Made by a program: the position numbers and the translations under genes. Positions 18,509 to 29,286 of a DNA stretch of 64,000 bases are shown in pieces. The DNA is from Phytophthora colocasiae (Eukaryota; Oomycota; Peronosporomycetes; Peronosporales; Peronosporaceae), in assembly GCA_018806915.1 (NCBI GenBank), contig JAGKQI010000103.1, positions 1,674,001 through 1,738,000 of the forward strand, given 5' to 3'. The notes beneath the pieces were generated by a model. That model was not told where the DNA came from. It saw only the letters and a list, made by a program, of their open reading frames with translations, and did not search any database. How positions within the stretch are numbered: position 1 is the first letter of the stretch; each line of letters opens with the position of its first letter.

Positions 18509-21500
18509 ATGGTAAGTCAGCCAACAGAAGATGAAATCACGGACTTTCCAGACCTGTATGCAGACCTGTACAATATTGCAGGACTATTTTACAGTTCGGA
18601 CCGTGAAAAACGAAAACGGAACACGACAAGCACGGATATACAATTAATTTCGCAGAATTTACAAGGATTTACAGAAAAACGAAGAGAGAAAATGGTTTCG
18701 AGGATGGAAACAGCACGTCAAAGTTTCCCCGGCGGAGATTATATTTGTTCAAGATACACATTTAACAACAGCAGTAGAAGTTGAGAAGATGACTGAATTA
18801 TGGCATCATGTATGGGGCGTTTGCAGTCCAAAGACACCACTAAGTTACTGGACTACGACGACAACGAGATCGGGAGGGTGGGAATTCTATTTCACCCCAA
18901 AATGGCGGGAAAAATTACACCATGGAAGAAACAGAGTTGGACTGATAGACGGATTGCTGTTGAATTTGAAGGCTGGAGATTAATTAACATTTACGCGCCA
19001 CCGGACAGAAACAAGAGGAAAACCTTCTTTGATAAACTTTGCGGTTGGATGGAGGGAGACCAAATTACGATATTAGGCGGTGATTTTAATGCAGTTCTGT
19101 ACCCGCGTCAGGACAGGTTGATCAATGGCAAGCCAAGTCAAGCACCATGTGAAAGTTTGGAGCTTCTCCGAATTATTGACGACTATGAATTACTGGATGC
19201 TACAACGCTAACAACCCACGTTGATGAAGATAGTATACCGGACCCACTGACATATTATACTTTTTGGAGAAAACGCTCGGCGAGCAGACTCGATCGGTTC
19301 TATGTTTGCAGCAAAATTGCAGATACGACCCAATGGGTTGAAGCACGAGATCCAGTTTGCTACTCTGACCACCAGGAACTCCGACTTTGGCTAGCTAACA
19401 AATCCGCTCCTATTCAGAAGACTAAGAGGAAGGCACGGTACCCAATTTACACTTCCCGACCGGAGTGGGTACGCACTCAGATAAAAAAACGGATTAAGAG
19501 ATTGGTGACACAATTTGAGCAGAAGAGTTGTCCGACAAAAGCTTGGGATGAGTTAGCCAAGCAACTCTCGGATGTGATTAGGGATGTCACGCGGATTCAT
19601 CGAGAGCGTCTAACCTACCATTATGGTCGGCTTGAAGTTGAAAGGCGAGCTTCAGCTAGGACAAGATCGGATCTACAGCGCGTAACCTATGAAGAACGAG
19701 TTTCATGGAGTAATAAAAGTTTTGGAGACATATTACAACCGTCGGCAGCAAATTTGAAGCACTTCTACAAAAAGAATGCGAACTGGCAAAGGGACCAACG
19801 AATTTCATCTATCCAGCCATCAGCAGGGCACTTTTATCCAGACTCAATGCCAACAGCAGAGAGGATGGCGAGTGAATGGAACAACGTATTAGGGTCTACG
19901 CATGCCACTGTGGCGTCAGCAGATCTGCCAAATGCTCTGAAATTATTTCATGAAGTTCCAGTAGAAAATCAATTATATCCCGATGAGCAACAGGAAATAA
20001 TATGCCCCATCAAAGAGGAGGAGATCTTACAAGCAATTGATCAGCTTCCCCGCGACAAAACAGGGGGGTCTTCAGGTTTATCCCATGATTTTTTCAAGGA
20101 CTTTAAAGAAGAATTAGTCGGATGTTTGGTGGAGGTATATCGAGCTATTCAAAATGGAGATCCAGTACCACCATCTTTCTTGGATGCAGTGATAATTCCT
20201 CTCCGAAAAAAAGGGGATTCTTCTAACGCAATGGACTACAGGCCTATATCATTACTCAATACCGCATACAAGATTTTAGGGAGGATTTACGCGAATCGTA
20301 TCCATAAGGTACTTCCACGATTGATAAGTGCTGGACAACAAGGGTTTGTTCGTGGGAGACTAATGACGAGAAGTGTGACTATGGTGCAAGCTCTCTTGAC
20401 AACCCAGATGAAGAATCTTGATGTGGACTGGATGGACTCTCCTGCAATACTCTGCTTGGATCTAAGGAAAGCATATGATACTTTGAGCAGGGATTTTATG
20501 GCAGCGGCACTAGCCCAGTACGGATTTCCTCAACAATTTCTCGATGTAATTCATAGCTTACACAATGGCACTAGAGCTAGCTATCTCGTGAATGGTGAAG
20601 AATCGACAAAATGGGCGGTGGAATCTGGAATACGGCAAGGATGTCCATTGGCACCTTTGCTGTTTGTACTAGCAGTCGACTTTCTTGGCAGAGCTATTGA
20701 AGCGCATCCTGATATTACTGGACTGGAAATACCGGGGTCGGAAGGGCTTCGCCATAGTTTTAACGGGTTTGTCGATGATAGCACTGTTTTGTTGGAATCA
20801 ACACGACAACTTAAACCGCTGAATCAAATTTTGAAACGGTTTGGGGAACTGTCCGGTTTACATGTGGAGCCGAGTAAAAGTGTAGTCATCCCTCTCAACA
20901 AGGCTTGGAACCAGCACAGATGTCATGGGTACCCGGTACTTGGAGATGAAGAGTCAACTAGAATACTTGGATATCATTTCGGGACATCGGATACTATTGA
21001 ATTAAATTGGGAAATACGAATTCAAAACATTAAACGACGGCTTCAAGTAGCAACACAAGTCGCAAATTCGGTCAAGCAGAGAGTTATACTATTCAATACT
21101 GTGGTGTTGCCAGCCATTCTGTTCACGGGACAGCATATACCAATAACGCCAAAGGCATTAAGGCAACTGCAACAGCTTCAGAAGAGATTTGTTTGGCGAG
21201 GAACGACGAGGGACGTTAGAACCAAGCACAAGATACCACCAGGATTAATTTTTGCACCTGAAGATCAGGGAGGACTTGGCCTACAGGATATCGAGCTTGC
21301 TCTACAATGCACAAGAATGAATCAAGCAGAAAATTGGATGCAGTGTGTACCCGACCGCTACACCGCGGCATGGCATTACCTTGCCCACCCAAAACAAAAC
21401 TATACACCCGATTGCTGTATATTTACGCCAACATCGAATGACCAGGTTAGACGAAGTCGCAGGAAGCGGTTAGATGGAAGCTACTCCACTGTCCAAGAGT

Positions 21501-23514
21501 TGGGGAGACTGGAAATTTGGGCGGATCAAACGAATCGCCTTGAGCTTCATCCGGAGGATGGAACTCCAGAACGAGTCAACGCTATGACCAAATCTCTCGT
21601 TTGTTACTGGCACCACAGTGGGGCTTTGCAGTGCGCATTGGAATCTGCAACAAAAGGAGAAATTTCTGTCAATTCAATGGAATTTTATCGGGCTGGAAAC
21701 TGGTGTAATAACTCATGCATAGTGGATAAATTCGGTAAACCGCTCAAGGCTAGTGATTTCCCTGTGATGTACCCGTGCTCACTGATGCATCTCCAGGTAT
21801 TGAGTCTCGGACCAGGAGAATTTATTTTGAACCCACCAATTGCAGTAAGACCCTTTAAGGTACAACACCACCGTCAAATACGAAGATGGTGTGCAAGTGT
21901 CTTTGGAAGTATACCAGATCAAGTATGGAGACATGGAACAACAGATATCCAGAGGTGGAAATGGCCTTCACTTAAACGGGAATATTTCTGGGTAGTGTCG
22001 GGGTTCCATGTAGTTACAGCATTTTCCAAGACAGCGCCTAGGGGGGAGGTCTTCAGAATGGAACAAAACGGGGATGGATGGACATGGAGAATTGTCTGGC
22101 GGAATCCAAACAGAATATTTGATCGGGACTTTGATACAATCAAATATCTGGAACGTGTTGTTGGCGCAGCCTTTGTGTCACTCCTTTACTGCATTCAACA
22201 CCATGGGAAGCACCACAAGCTACATATGCAAAAAATATTCGAGGTGTAATTCGCAAGGCTAGAGCAAAACGAGTTCGACGAAAACCTAAATTCGTTGTGC
22301 AGCATGTCCTCGATAAGATGATTGATGCAGCTAATAGTAACCCATGGGCGGAAGCAGCACAAAGGCAGAAACCTCGGGATATCTGGCGACACGATGGAAT
22401 ACTTACGGACTATCAACGTTGGACGGTTTACCGAATATGTACAAGAACTCTCAATCTATTTCATGCTGGTTGGCCGGATGATAGGAAGTGCTCGTATCAA
22501 GAATGCACTAGTACACCTGAATCCATCGAGCATATTGTGTGGGAATGTGAACGTGCTCAAGGTGCTTGGACTAAATGGATAGCGGCATGGCTCGGCCATT
22601 ATCCAGCTCGAGGGGAACTCAAACGACTACTGCCCTTTATTGCATCTCGAAGTGCGCCAGAATTATCCCCAGACTTCATGGCTGCCGCTGCGTTGATGAT
22701 TCCTGAGTGGTCATCAGATCTTTGTGCAGCAATGAAGGTACTATGGTTAATTTGGACAACATGTACCCAGTGCATGCTATGGAGAATCAGGAACAAAGAA
22801 ATATTTGACGCAGAGCAAGTGCCCAGTAAAGCCGTTGCTCAAATAGTCTGGAATGCTGCTCATTTTCAGACGACAGCAATAATTCGAGCGTGGACAGCCA
22901 GTGCTGAGTCGTATGTAAAAGGGCACTGCTTAGCACAATGCTACAGTGTCTTTCGAGAGGTTCCGCCACAGGAACAACCTATGTTCCTGGAGACATGGAT
23001 CATTCAATTCCACATGGTAAGAAAACCAACGGAGACTCGTGGTGCGTGGGTAATATGGAGTTTGAAAGCAGACGGGTGGTACAGAGCTGAAGTGGTAGGA
23101 GTACACAAAGCTGCCAGCACAATAGTACGAAGGGAATTTGCAGACCTGATCATCTCTGCTGCACTGGACAAGATCCGAGAACAAACTATTCCAAGCACAA
23201 CTCAATTGGTAATCCAGGGGACCACTCCTCCAGTTCATCGTCCAAAGCGGAAAGATCTTTACTACGGTTTTAACTCGTACATCTGGGCGACCACGTCCCT
23301 GAAACAAGCATCAGCAGCGGCAAAGTTGATCAAGCTCTCACTGTCCGGTGGCATGCAATTGGGGAGCTTTCTCGTTCAAAACCTCCCCCAAAGACTTCAA
23401 GAAATGCTCAGTAGACAAAAAATCCTAGATGATAGCCCTTCTTGGCCTCCGGATGCAGAATCTACAAGTATTAGGCAAAGCTTACAAAAACTACAGGACT
23501 CTATGGTTAGTTAA
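18509..23514 (+). pseudogene. LINE ORF2: endonuclease and reverse transcriptase, frameshifted
   Basis: Seen in order: APE-type endonuclease start (LISQNLQGF), IYAPPDR, ILGGDFNAVL and SDHQELRL; then reverse transcriptase with DYRPISLLN, motif A LDLRKAYD, motif B RQGCPLAPLLF and motif C FVDD (20768-20779); then a zinc-like C(x5)C(x9)H(x4)C segment around 22480-22550. Three frame breaks are visible: one at the A run 18689-18692; a compensating one at the G run 18814-18817, so about 42 codons are read out of frame; and one near 22195-22205, after which coding continues in another frame to 23514. The long central part (18800-22249, over 1,100 codons) is fully open. The copy is probably inactive but young. 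The catalytic residues themselves are kept. Confidence 0.82.
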
Positions 23515-23707
23515 ATAACATAAATAGAGAATCCTTCAAAACCCCACAATGCTCATCTTCTTTTTCGTACATATTTACTACTGGTAGTAAAAAAAAAGAA
23601 GACAAACGCTGAAATTTACTTCCGTTACAAGTGAGACTCACTGCTTCATCATTCACTACCGGTATGTGGAGCAAACTTTTGCTGTTTGTTTTATCGTGAG
23701 TACCCCA

Positions 23708-23728
23708 TTAACACCTTTGTTCCGAACG
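23708..23728 (+). repeat. piggyBac left terminal inverted repeat with TTAA
   Basis: TTAA followed by CACCTTTGTTCCGAACG. Its partner is the right repeat at 27173-27193, with two mismatches in 17 bases. Confidence 0.85.
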
Positions 23729-23736
23729 TCGTATAA

Positions 23737-23775
23737 TACGACATATCTGTTTTGCTATGTCGTCTTATACGACAT
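23737..23775. repeat. Left subterminal cluster of TACGACAT motifs
   Basis: TACGACAT at 23737 and 23768, with the inverse ATGTCGT at 23757. They form two overlapping palindromes, GTCGTATAATACGAC (23728-23742) and ATGTCGT...ACGACAT (23757-23775). They lie just inside the terminal repeat and are likely transposase-binding sites. Confidence 0.65.
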
Positions 23776-23965
23776 ACAGCGATTTATATTAGAAAATGGC
23801 TCAGAAACCATTTTCCAATACTTTAATCAAGTGTTTTGCAGGCACCTGAACTATATAAGCTGTGAGAGGTCTCTGCGACAAACTACACAAAACCGGGTCA
23901 GGGGGAGGGTTGAGGAGGGAATGGTCTCGGACACCACTCATTCGACAATTTGCAGCCTGACGAGA

Positions 23966-26867
23966 ATGCGTTCCAGTCGCCGCTTGAAATCAGCCACCTC
24001 CGCCGCCCCCGCCGCGGCAGCTCATGATGTGGACTTTGGACACCTTTGGAGACAGCTCCGGGCGGCGGGGTGGACATCAAAGAAGCCCACTGGAATCCAG
24101 ACAGAGTGGACGTATACAAGTCCAGAAAACGACGTGATGGTTGGTGAGCGCGCAGTCGTTGAGTTTGCCTTCCAATCTGGCCTGCTGATTGAAGACGAAG
24201 CCGATTCAGATGGTGAAGCCGACAGCACTGGTGAGCATGTACAAGGCGATCATGTAGGTGAGGAAGTAGGTAGTGATGGTGGAGGTGATGGTGGCAATGA
24301 CGATGCCACCATCCGACCTTCGCAGATCGACACCAGTGTGCTGTTGTCGCAAAACACTGTGGAGCAGTTGTTCGGTCTGGACTCGGATGCATCGGAGCCT
24401 GACCTCTCTCAGAACGCTGTAGCCAAGGCCTTTGACCTTTCGCAGAGAGACCTTCGTGTGGATGAGGAGCATCGAGACGCAGCAGCAAGTCTGCAATTGC
24501 TGTCGGAGGCATCGGGGCTGGAGAGTGAGGGGGAGGACGAACGTGCTGTCGCTCCCTCCGCTACTCCCCCACCGCGAACCAGAAATCAGCCGATCCCCAA
24601 CACTGATGTAAACTTGCTGCAGAAAGAAGAAAATAGTAGTGAGTACGAGGACCTCAGCTCTGGCGACGAGAGCGAAGGTGACGGCATTTTTGATGACGAC
24701 GGTGACGCTGGAGGCGATGTGTACGACGGGGACGGGGACGAGCTATCTGACAGTGACGCGGAGGAAATGGATCAGGTTTTCCTCGCGTCACTGCACATTG
24801 GAGACACTTCTTTGAGCAAGGACGCACTCGTGGAGCGGGAGAATACTCTGCGGACGATGGAATGGGCCCCCGTCTCCGCGGAGTTCGAGACTGATGCGCC
24901 TTCGTACCCTGGGCTGGGTGCACAAGAGGCAAAACCTGTAGCTGAGCTTCTCGATGTGTGGCGATCGCCACTCCTGACGTTACTGTATTTCGTCCCAAAA
25001 ACGCTGTGGGTCTCGATCGCTAACGAGACTAACCGCTACTGCCTTCAGCAGGTGGACAAACGAGCAGAAAAGATGGCTGCACGGCAGAGAGGACGTCATC
25101 GTGAGACTGTAGCACAAATCGCGCGTCGGTTGAGGGCAACGCAAGCCTACGGAGCTCACGAGATCCTTCATGTAGTTGGGCTTCTGGTGGCTCGGATGAT
25201 GTGCCCTCAGAGGAGGCGTTTTGCTGCGCATTGGTCGCTGGTTGAGGACGGTGCTATTCCGGCCGGATTGTTCGGCCGGTACATGACGCGTGACCGCTGC
25301 CAAAACATCCTGCGCGACCTCCACTTTGTAGACAATACCGTAGATCATGGACGCGATAAGCTGTGGAAGCTGCGTCCAGTCGCTGATAAGATTCAAGAGC
25401 GCTTTTTGTCGGGCTGGACTCTTCCGGCCGTCTTCTCCTTCGATGAAGGCGTCCTGCCTGCGACATCGAGGCGCAACCCCACTCGCATGTTCATGTCGGA
25501 CAAGCCGCACCGGTACGGCTCCAAACTATTTATGCTGTGTGACGCGAAGACCGCTTACTGTCACAGGTATATTTTTTGTCATTTTTTCTATGTCGTAACT
25601 GACGGTATTCAGCAGATACTAACATATCTTTATGTCGTAACTGTTTCTTAGATTTGAAGTTTACGTAGGCAAGCGAAACAGCATTGATGGATCTCATAAC
25701 GGAATTGACTTCAAGACAGGAGCCGCAGCTGTACTTCGCAACCTAAAGGCTGCATTTACCCCTGAGTCGCGTCACCACTGGCACGCTGTAGTCGTCGACA
25801 GATTCTACTCGTCCATTCTTCTGGCGGTGGAGCTACTCAAGATGAACGTTTACGTGGTTGGGACCATCCAGACGAACCGCTTGGGATTCAACAAGGCCAT
25901 CCAGTCCAAGAGCAAGACGCGGCCAGCTAGCATTCCCCGTGGCACATTCCTCTTTTCGCGCTCTGTCGCTGTGCCCTGTATGACCTCCTGTCTCTGGTGG
26001 GACAGGAAGCCCGTTTACTATCTCTGCACGGGCTCCGTCATGACACCGTCCACGATCGAAAGGAAGGTCAAGCGTGTGGGCGCTCTGCAAGTGGGGTGTC
26101 CGCAGTCCGTCAACGACTATCAGAACTGGATGGGCGGAGTGTATCGCCACGACCAGCTCCGCCTCCAGACTTATTCGCTGCAAATGTCAACCCGCTTTCA
26201 GAAGTATTACAAAGGGCTATTTTTGGGGTTTCTCGATCTCGCGCTAGTGAACGCGTTCCTGACGCACAAGGCGGCAGCCAAGATCAAGGGCACAGTCGCC
26301 ATGCCGAGGTCCGAGTGGTTCGCAGTCCTCCAGAATCAGCTCCTGCAGATCAAGGCTGAGGACTTTGCAGGTGTTCAAGCAACACCGCCTTCGTCAAGCC
26401 AGAAGAGAAGGCGCACACCCGTCCGCCTAGCACACGCACTTCAACAGTCAGAAGATTGGGTAACTGTTAGCGGCGTTCAGAAGAGGCGCCAACGGTCATG
26501 TAAGGTCTGTGCGCTTCTGCGGACAGAGAAGAAGAAGTCGTATGCAACTACGTACTATTGTGAGAGGTGTTCGGTGGACGACGCGAAGTGCTGGCTGTGC
26601 AATAAGTTCCGGCGGGAGTACAAGGGCGTTGCCAAGACGTGCTATGACATCTGGCACGATGACTTCGGGGCCGGGCAGGATATTCCGACCAACTTAGGGA
26701 AGCGCGTCGTGTTGAGGCGGCCAGGCCAGAACGCAGGAAAGCGGAAGAAAACTCGGCGCGAGCTCCAGCTTCGGCGCGAGGGCAGGAGCGAGGGTGAGGA
26801 AAGCGATGATGGCGACAATGAAGAAAGTGGTGGCGAGGCATCGTCTTGTAGGCTGCGTGTCATGTGA
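23966..26867 (+). CDS. piggyBac transposase (spliced, one intron)
   Basis: Exons 23966-25566 and 25652-26867; the 85-base intron 25567-25651 begins GTATAT, carries the branch-like TACTAAC at 25617-25623 and ends CTTAG. Joining the exons restores one frame across the conserved segment after CDAKTAYCH. The start must lie inside the element. ATG 23966 (MRSSRRL) is chosen; 23921 is an alternative. Seen: a long acidic, Ser/Asp-rich N-terminal region, the DDE_Tnp_1_7 core with first Asp in FSFDEG (25442), second in VVDRFYS (25797) and third in RHDQLR (26151), and a C-terminal Cys-rich ribbon CKVCAL...CERC...CWLCNKF, as in piggyBac proteins. All three catalytic acids are kept and there are no stops, so the element may be mobile. 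Confidence 0.85.
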
Positions 26868-26996
26868 TGAGTGGTAAGTTTCGTGCAATTGAATACAAGA
26901 TTGTTGAGCCAACGTACCTGCTTTTGCGCGTTTTCTGGAATGAGTTGCGTAGAAGTGCATGTCCCTGATCAGCTGTTGACTACAATAGGAGTTAGT

Positions 26997-27147
26997 TACG
27001 ACATTGAGCCACCATTACTCTACCACAATGCGGTATGAGTTACGACATTGACCGGAAAACCTGTTGATAATTTATTCATCTTCCCGCAAGCCAAACAGAT
27101 GGCTCATACAAATATATAGTGACTTGTTATGGCGTATCTTACGACAT
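26997..27147 (+). repeat. Right subterminal cluster of TACGACAT motifs
   Basis: Three copies of TACGACAT at 26997, 27041 and 27140, all inside the right end of the piggyBac element. Two inverse copies (ATGTCGTA at 25590 and 25632) lie in the transposase intron. Confidence 0.65.
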
Positions 27148-27172
27148 GCGCTTAGCCGCCTGAGGCGAGTAC

Positions 27173-27193
27173 CGTTCCGAACGAAGGTGTTAA
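27173..27193 (-). repeat. piggyBac right terminal inverted repeat with TTAA
   Basis: Plus strand CGTTCCGAACGAAGGTG followed by TTAA; it is the inverted partner of 23708-23728. Confidence 0.85.
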
Positions 27194-27208
27194 CAACAAT
27201 TTTCTGCG

Positions 27209-27517
27209 TTAGAAAATTGAGAAACGACGTTTACGGCGACGGCGGCGCTTGCTTTTCTTGTCGTCACTGCTGTCATCATCGTCATCGTCTCCACGTCCAA
27301 ACCAACGGCGGCGACGACGGCGTCTCTTTTTGCGGCCACGTTCTTCTTCATTTGCGTCAAGTTCACTCGTCAACATACGCTCAGGGACTGCATCGTCGGT
27401 GGCAACAGCTCCCCTCAACGCGGTGATCTTATTGTTGTCTTGCGAGTCCGTGAACGCATTGCCAGTCGCAACCAGAGCAGCAGCAACGACAGTCGCCAAC
27501 AGTAGAGAGAGACGCAT
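27209..27517 (-). CDS. Small secreted RxLR-like candidate effector with basic, nuclear-type tail
   Basis: 102 aa. A hydrophobic signal peptide covers residues 1-21 (cut after GNA). RMLT at 47-50 sits where RxLR is expected and is followed by EEER at 57-60, so the protein is RxLR-like with a degenerate first motif. The C-terminal 40 residues are extreme: two Arg/Lys blocks separated by a run of Asp, suggesting nuclear or nucleic-acid targeting in the host (inference). The frame is open 21 codons upstream, but the start at 27517 places the signal peptide at the N-terminus and lies about 50 bases below a good initiator (27565-27578). The piggyBac element ends 15 bp after the stop codon. Oomycete secreted proteins of this kind act in plant cells; the exact role is unknown. 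Confidence 0.7.
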   Translation of the reverse strand: MRLSLLLATVVAAALVATGNAFTDSQDNNKITALRGAVATDDAVPERMLTSELDANEEERGRKKRRRRRRRWFGRGDDDDDDSSDDKKSKRRRRRKRRFSIF

Positions 27518-27564
27518 CTCAGCGGAAGAGATTCGGGTGTAGAGCGGTTTGGTACTACCAGAGC

Positions 27565-27578
27565 AAATTGCCAAATGC
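27565..27578 (-). promoter_or_regulatory. Initiator and flanking element of the small effector gene
   Basis: Minus strand GCATTTGGCAATTT agrees with the oomycete composite TCATTYYNCAWTTT at 12 of 14 positions. It lies 48-61 bases upstream of the ATG at 27517 and rules out the longer open frame as the translation start. Confidence 0.6.
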
Positions 27579-27926
27579 AAACAAATTGTTGTTACAGTAC
27601 CAGGTACAGTACAGTACTATCGATTTGCAGCAGGGGTATTCTGAGCCGCGCTCACTCCAGTTCGGTAAAGTAATCCCCGATCGTGAAGAGCAGCAAAGCA
27701 ATTCTCGTGAAAAACAGAAAGCCGAGAACGGGAAGCTCGGGAATGCCGTATTTTACTGTATCGCAGGAATAAGTACTACGAACATGTATGTAGTACCTGA
27801 GCAAAGCTCAACATCCTTCAGTGGTATCACATCTGTAGCAGCAAATTGCTGCTGCCAGCCATGGAGCAATCCGACTCACGGCATCACAACGCTTTACTAA
27901 CCCTTTAACTACCGGACCAAATCTTT

Positions 27927-29147
27927 GGGGTCCATATGGACCTCTACCTGCGCGAACCATATTGGTGCATTTTGAATTTTTGAACCAATAGTGAGTGGCT
28001 GGCAGCCCCCCAAACAACATCCCCTTCAAATTTGTTCCTCCCCCCTTCTCAGTAGGAACGTAGCCCCTAGACAACTACGACATGCAGCTCGATATCGACG
28101 GCATCAATACGACAAGAAATTCTGCCCCACAACACGGCTCTAGTCATGCAATACCCGCCACTCCAACAAACCAGCACATTCTCAGCACCTTCAACGAGTT
28201 ACTCACGGCACCCACCAACATGGGGCCGCTTCAAACGCCCCGTACGGCTAACCAGAACAACCTTTTGGAACCAGCGACCTGGGAAGAGCGTACATGCAGT
28301 CACTGAACATGCAAAGCGGGCTTCATCTAGCAGCAGAAGCGAAAGCTGCTAAAGCTTATCGTGATAATGCTGTTCAAACGTTTGCGTGTAAATGCTACAG
28401 CATTTACACGCAAACGTTTGAACAGGTCAATCACTAGCGTAGATGAGTTAGCACTGCCATCAGCATGACAATGTACTTACATCCATTTTGTCCGGCCAAA
28501 GCTGCTGCAGCTTGCTGCTAATGCAAGCAGGAATATCACCTTTCATGTTGCCATTCTTCTGGTAAAGATACATGCGCTGGAGAGCTAGTCTGACAGCACG
28601 ATTCCGCCGTCGTCTTCGCCACAGTTTCAGCAGCATTCGCTGCCTTGCATCCTTCAGCTCGCCGCCGTAGTGCTGCCAGTCGCACCCAAGCACACCACAC
28701 CACCCACACGCGTCTGTGCTGTCTTGCATTCGGCTGTTTGTCGCTCTGCTGAGCAAAATTGAAAAGCTGAAACTCGTCATTCAGCTGAGTTTTTTCGTCT
28801 AGCTGAAGTTCGTCAAACTGAGGCTCGTCGTGCACCAATCTATCCCATTCATCAACAAGCGAGTCGACCGCGATGTCATCGATACGGAACTGCTGCTAGC
28901 TTTCGAGCCCTTCACATACCCCGCCAAACCTGTTTGCCATGCTCGGAGCTCGCCAAAAACCTTAATGGCGCTTATACTGCTGGTCACGCACAAAACGACG
29001 CTCAAAGGAATGGCCTGGCTGGCACACGGAAGAGGTCTATCTGGACCTCTACCACGACTTGCAGTCGCCCGTCCCGCAACCGTCGCGATTATTGACCAAT
29101 AAGGGCATGGGATTGTGGCTTTGTAGAGGTCTCAGTGGACCTCTAAC
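27927..29147. repeat. Three copies of a palindromic GGTC...GACCTCTA motif
   Basis: Copies at 27927-27948 (GGGGTCCATATGGACCTCTA), 29032-29053 (GAGGTCTATCTGGACCTCTA) and 29126-29147 (GAGGTCTCAGTGGACCTCTA). Each is a short inverted repeat in itself. The first and third sit near opposite ends of a 1.25-kb stretch and may mark the ends of a degraded element. Confidence 0.5.
28371..28424. repeat. Perfect hairpin, 26-bp arms, 2-base loop
   Basis: The left arm begins TGTTCAAACGTTTGCG and ends AAATGCT (28371-28396). After AC, the exact reverse complement occupies 28399-28424. The core AAACGTTTG is itself palindromic. No poly-U or clear promoter is visible, so this is listed as a structure and not as an RNA gene. 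Confidence 0.85.
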
Positions 29148-29286
29148 TGGACTAGTATTGGATGAAATCAATACCGAGGGAATACCACTTCGCCAGTATT
29201 ACCTCTCCATACCACGTTAGTAGTGGAATTACCTTTTGTGTAATAGTGGTGTGGCAGGGAATATTAGCTTACGACATCGTTGAAGT

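Larger units (their letters stand above)
15378..23597 (+). mobile_element. Non-LTR retrotransposon (LINE) with OTU-bearing ORF1
   Basis: Two consecutive coding units on the same strand. ORF1 has CCHC and OTU domains. ORF2 has an APE-type endonuclease, a reverse transcriptase and a C-terminal zinc motif. ORF2 starts two bases after the ORF1 stop, which suggests reinitiation. A run of nine A at about 23589-23597 just before the piggyBac element may be the remains of the 3' tail. The 5' end is not located; it could lie anywhere between about 14.9 and 15.38 kb. No target duplication was identified. Confidence 0.8.
23708..27193 (+). mobile_element. piggyBac-type transposon, apparently complete, TTAA-flanked
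   Basis: 3,486 bp including both TTAA sites (23708-23711 and 27190-27193). After the left TTAA comes CACCTTTGTTCCGAACG. The right end read inwards on the minus strand after TTAA gives CACCTTCGTTCGGAACG. These agree at 15 of 17 positions, with TTAA target duplication as expected for piggyBac. Inside lie one transposase gene with a single intron and clusters of the 8-mer TACGACAT near both ends. It landed about 110 bp after the LINE tail on the left, and its right edge is 15 bp from the stop codon of a small effector gene. Confidence 0.88.
27581..29286. other. Repeat-derived sequence between small effector and hAT fragment
   Basis: About 1.7 kb with no convincing gene. It holds a transposon-end-like CCCTTTAACTACCGGACC (27901-27918), three copies of a palindromic GGTC...GACCTCTA motif, a perfect 26-bp-arm hairpin (28371-28424) and two further TACGACAT copies (28076, 29270). 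An open minus-strand frame at 28460-28780 (106 codons, with an Arg-rich stretch) may be a fragment of a mobile-element protein but is not recognised. Confidence 0.4.

Noticed and set aside
28371..28424. Hairpin as a transcription terminator
   Set aside because: No T run follows and nuclear oomycete genes do not use intrinsic terminators of this kind.
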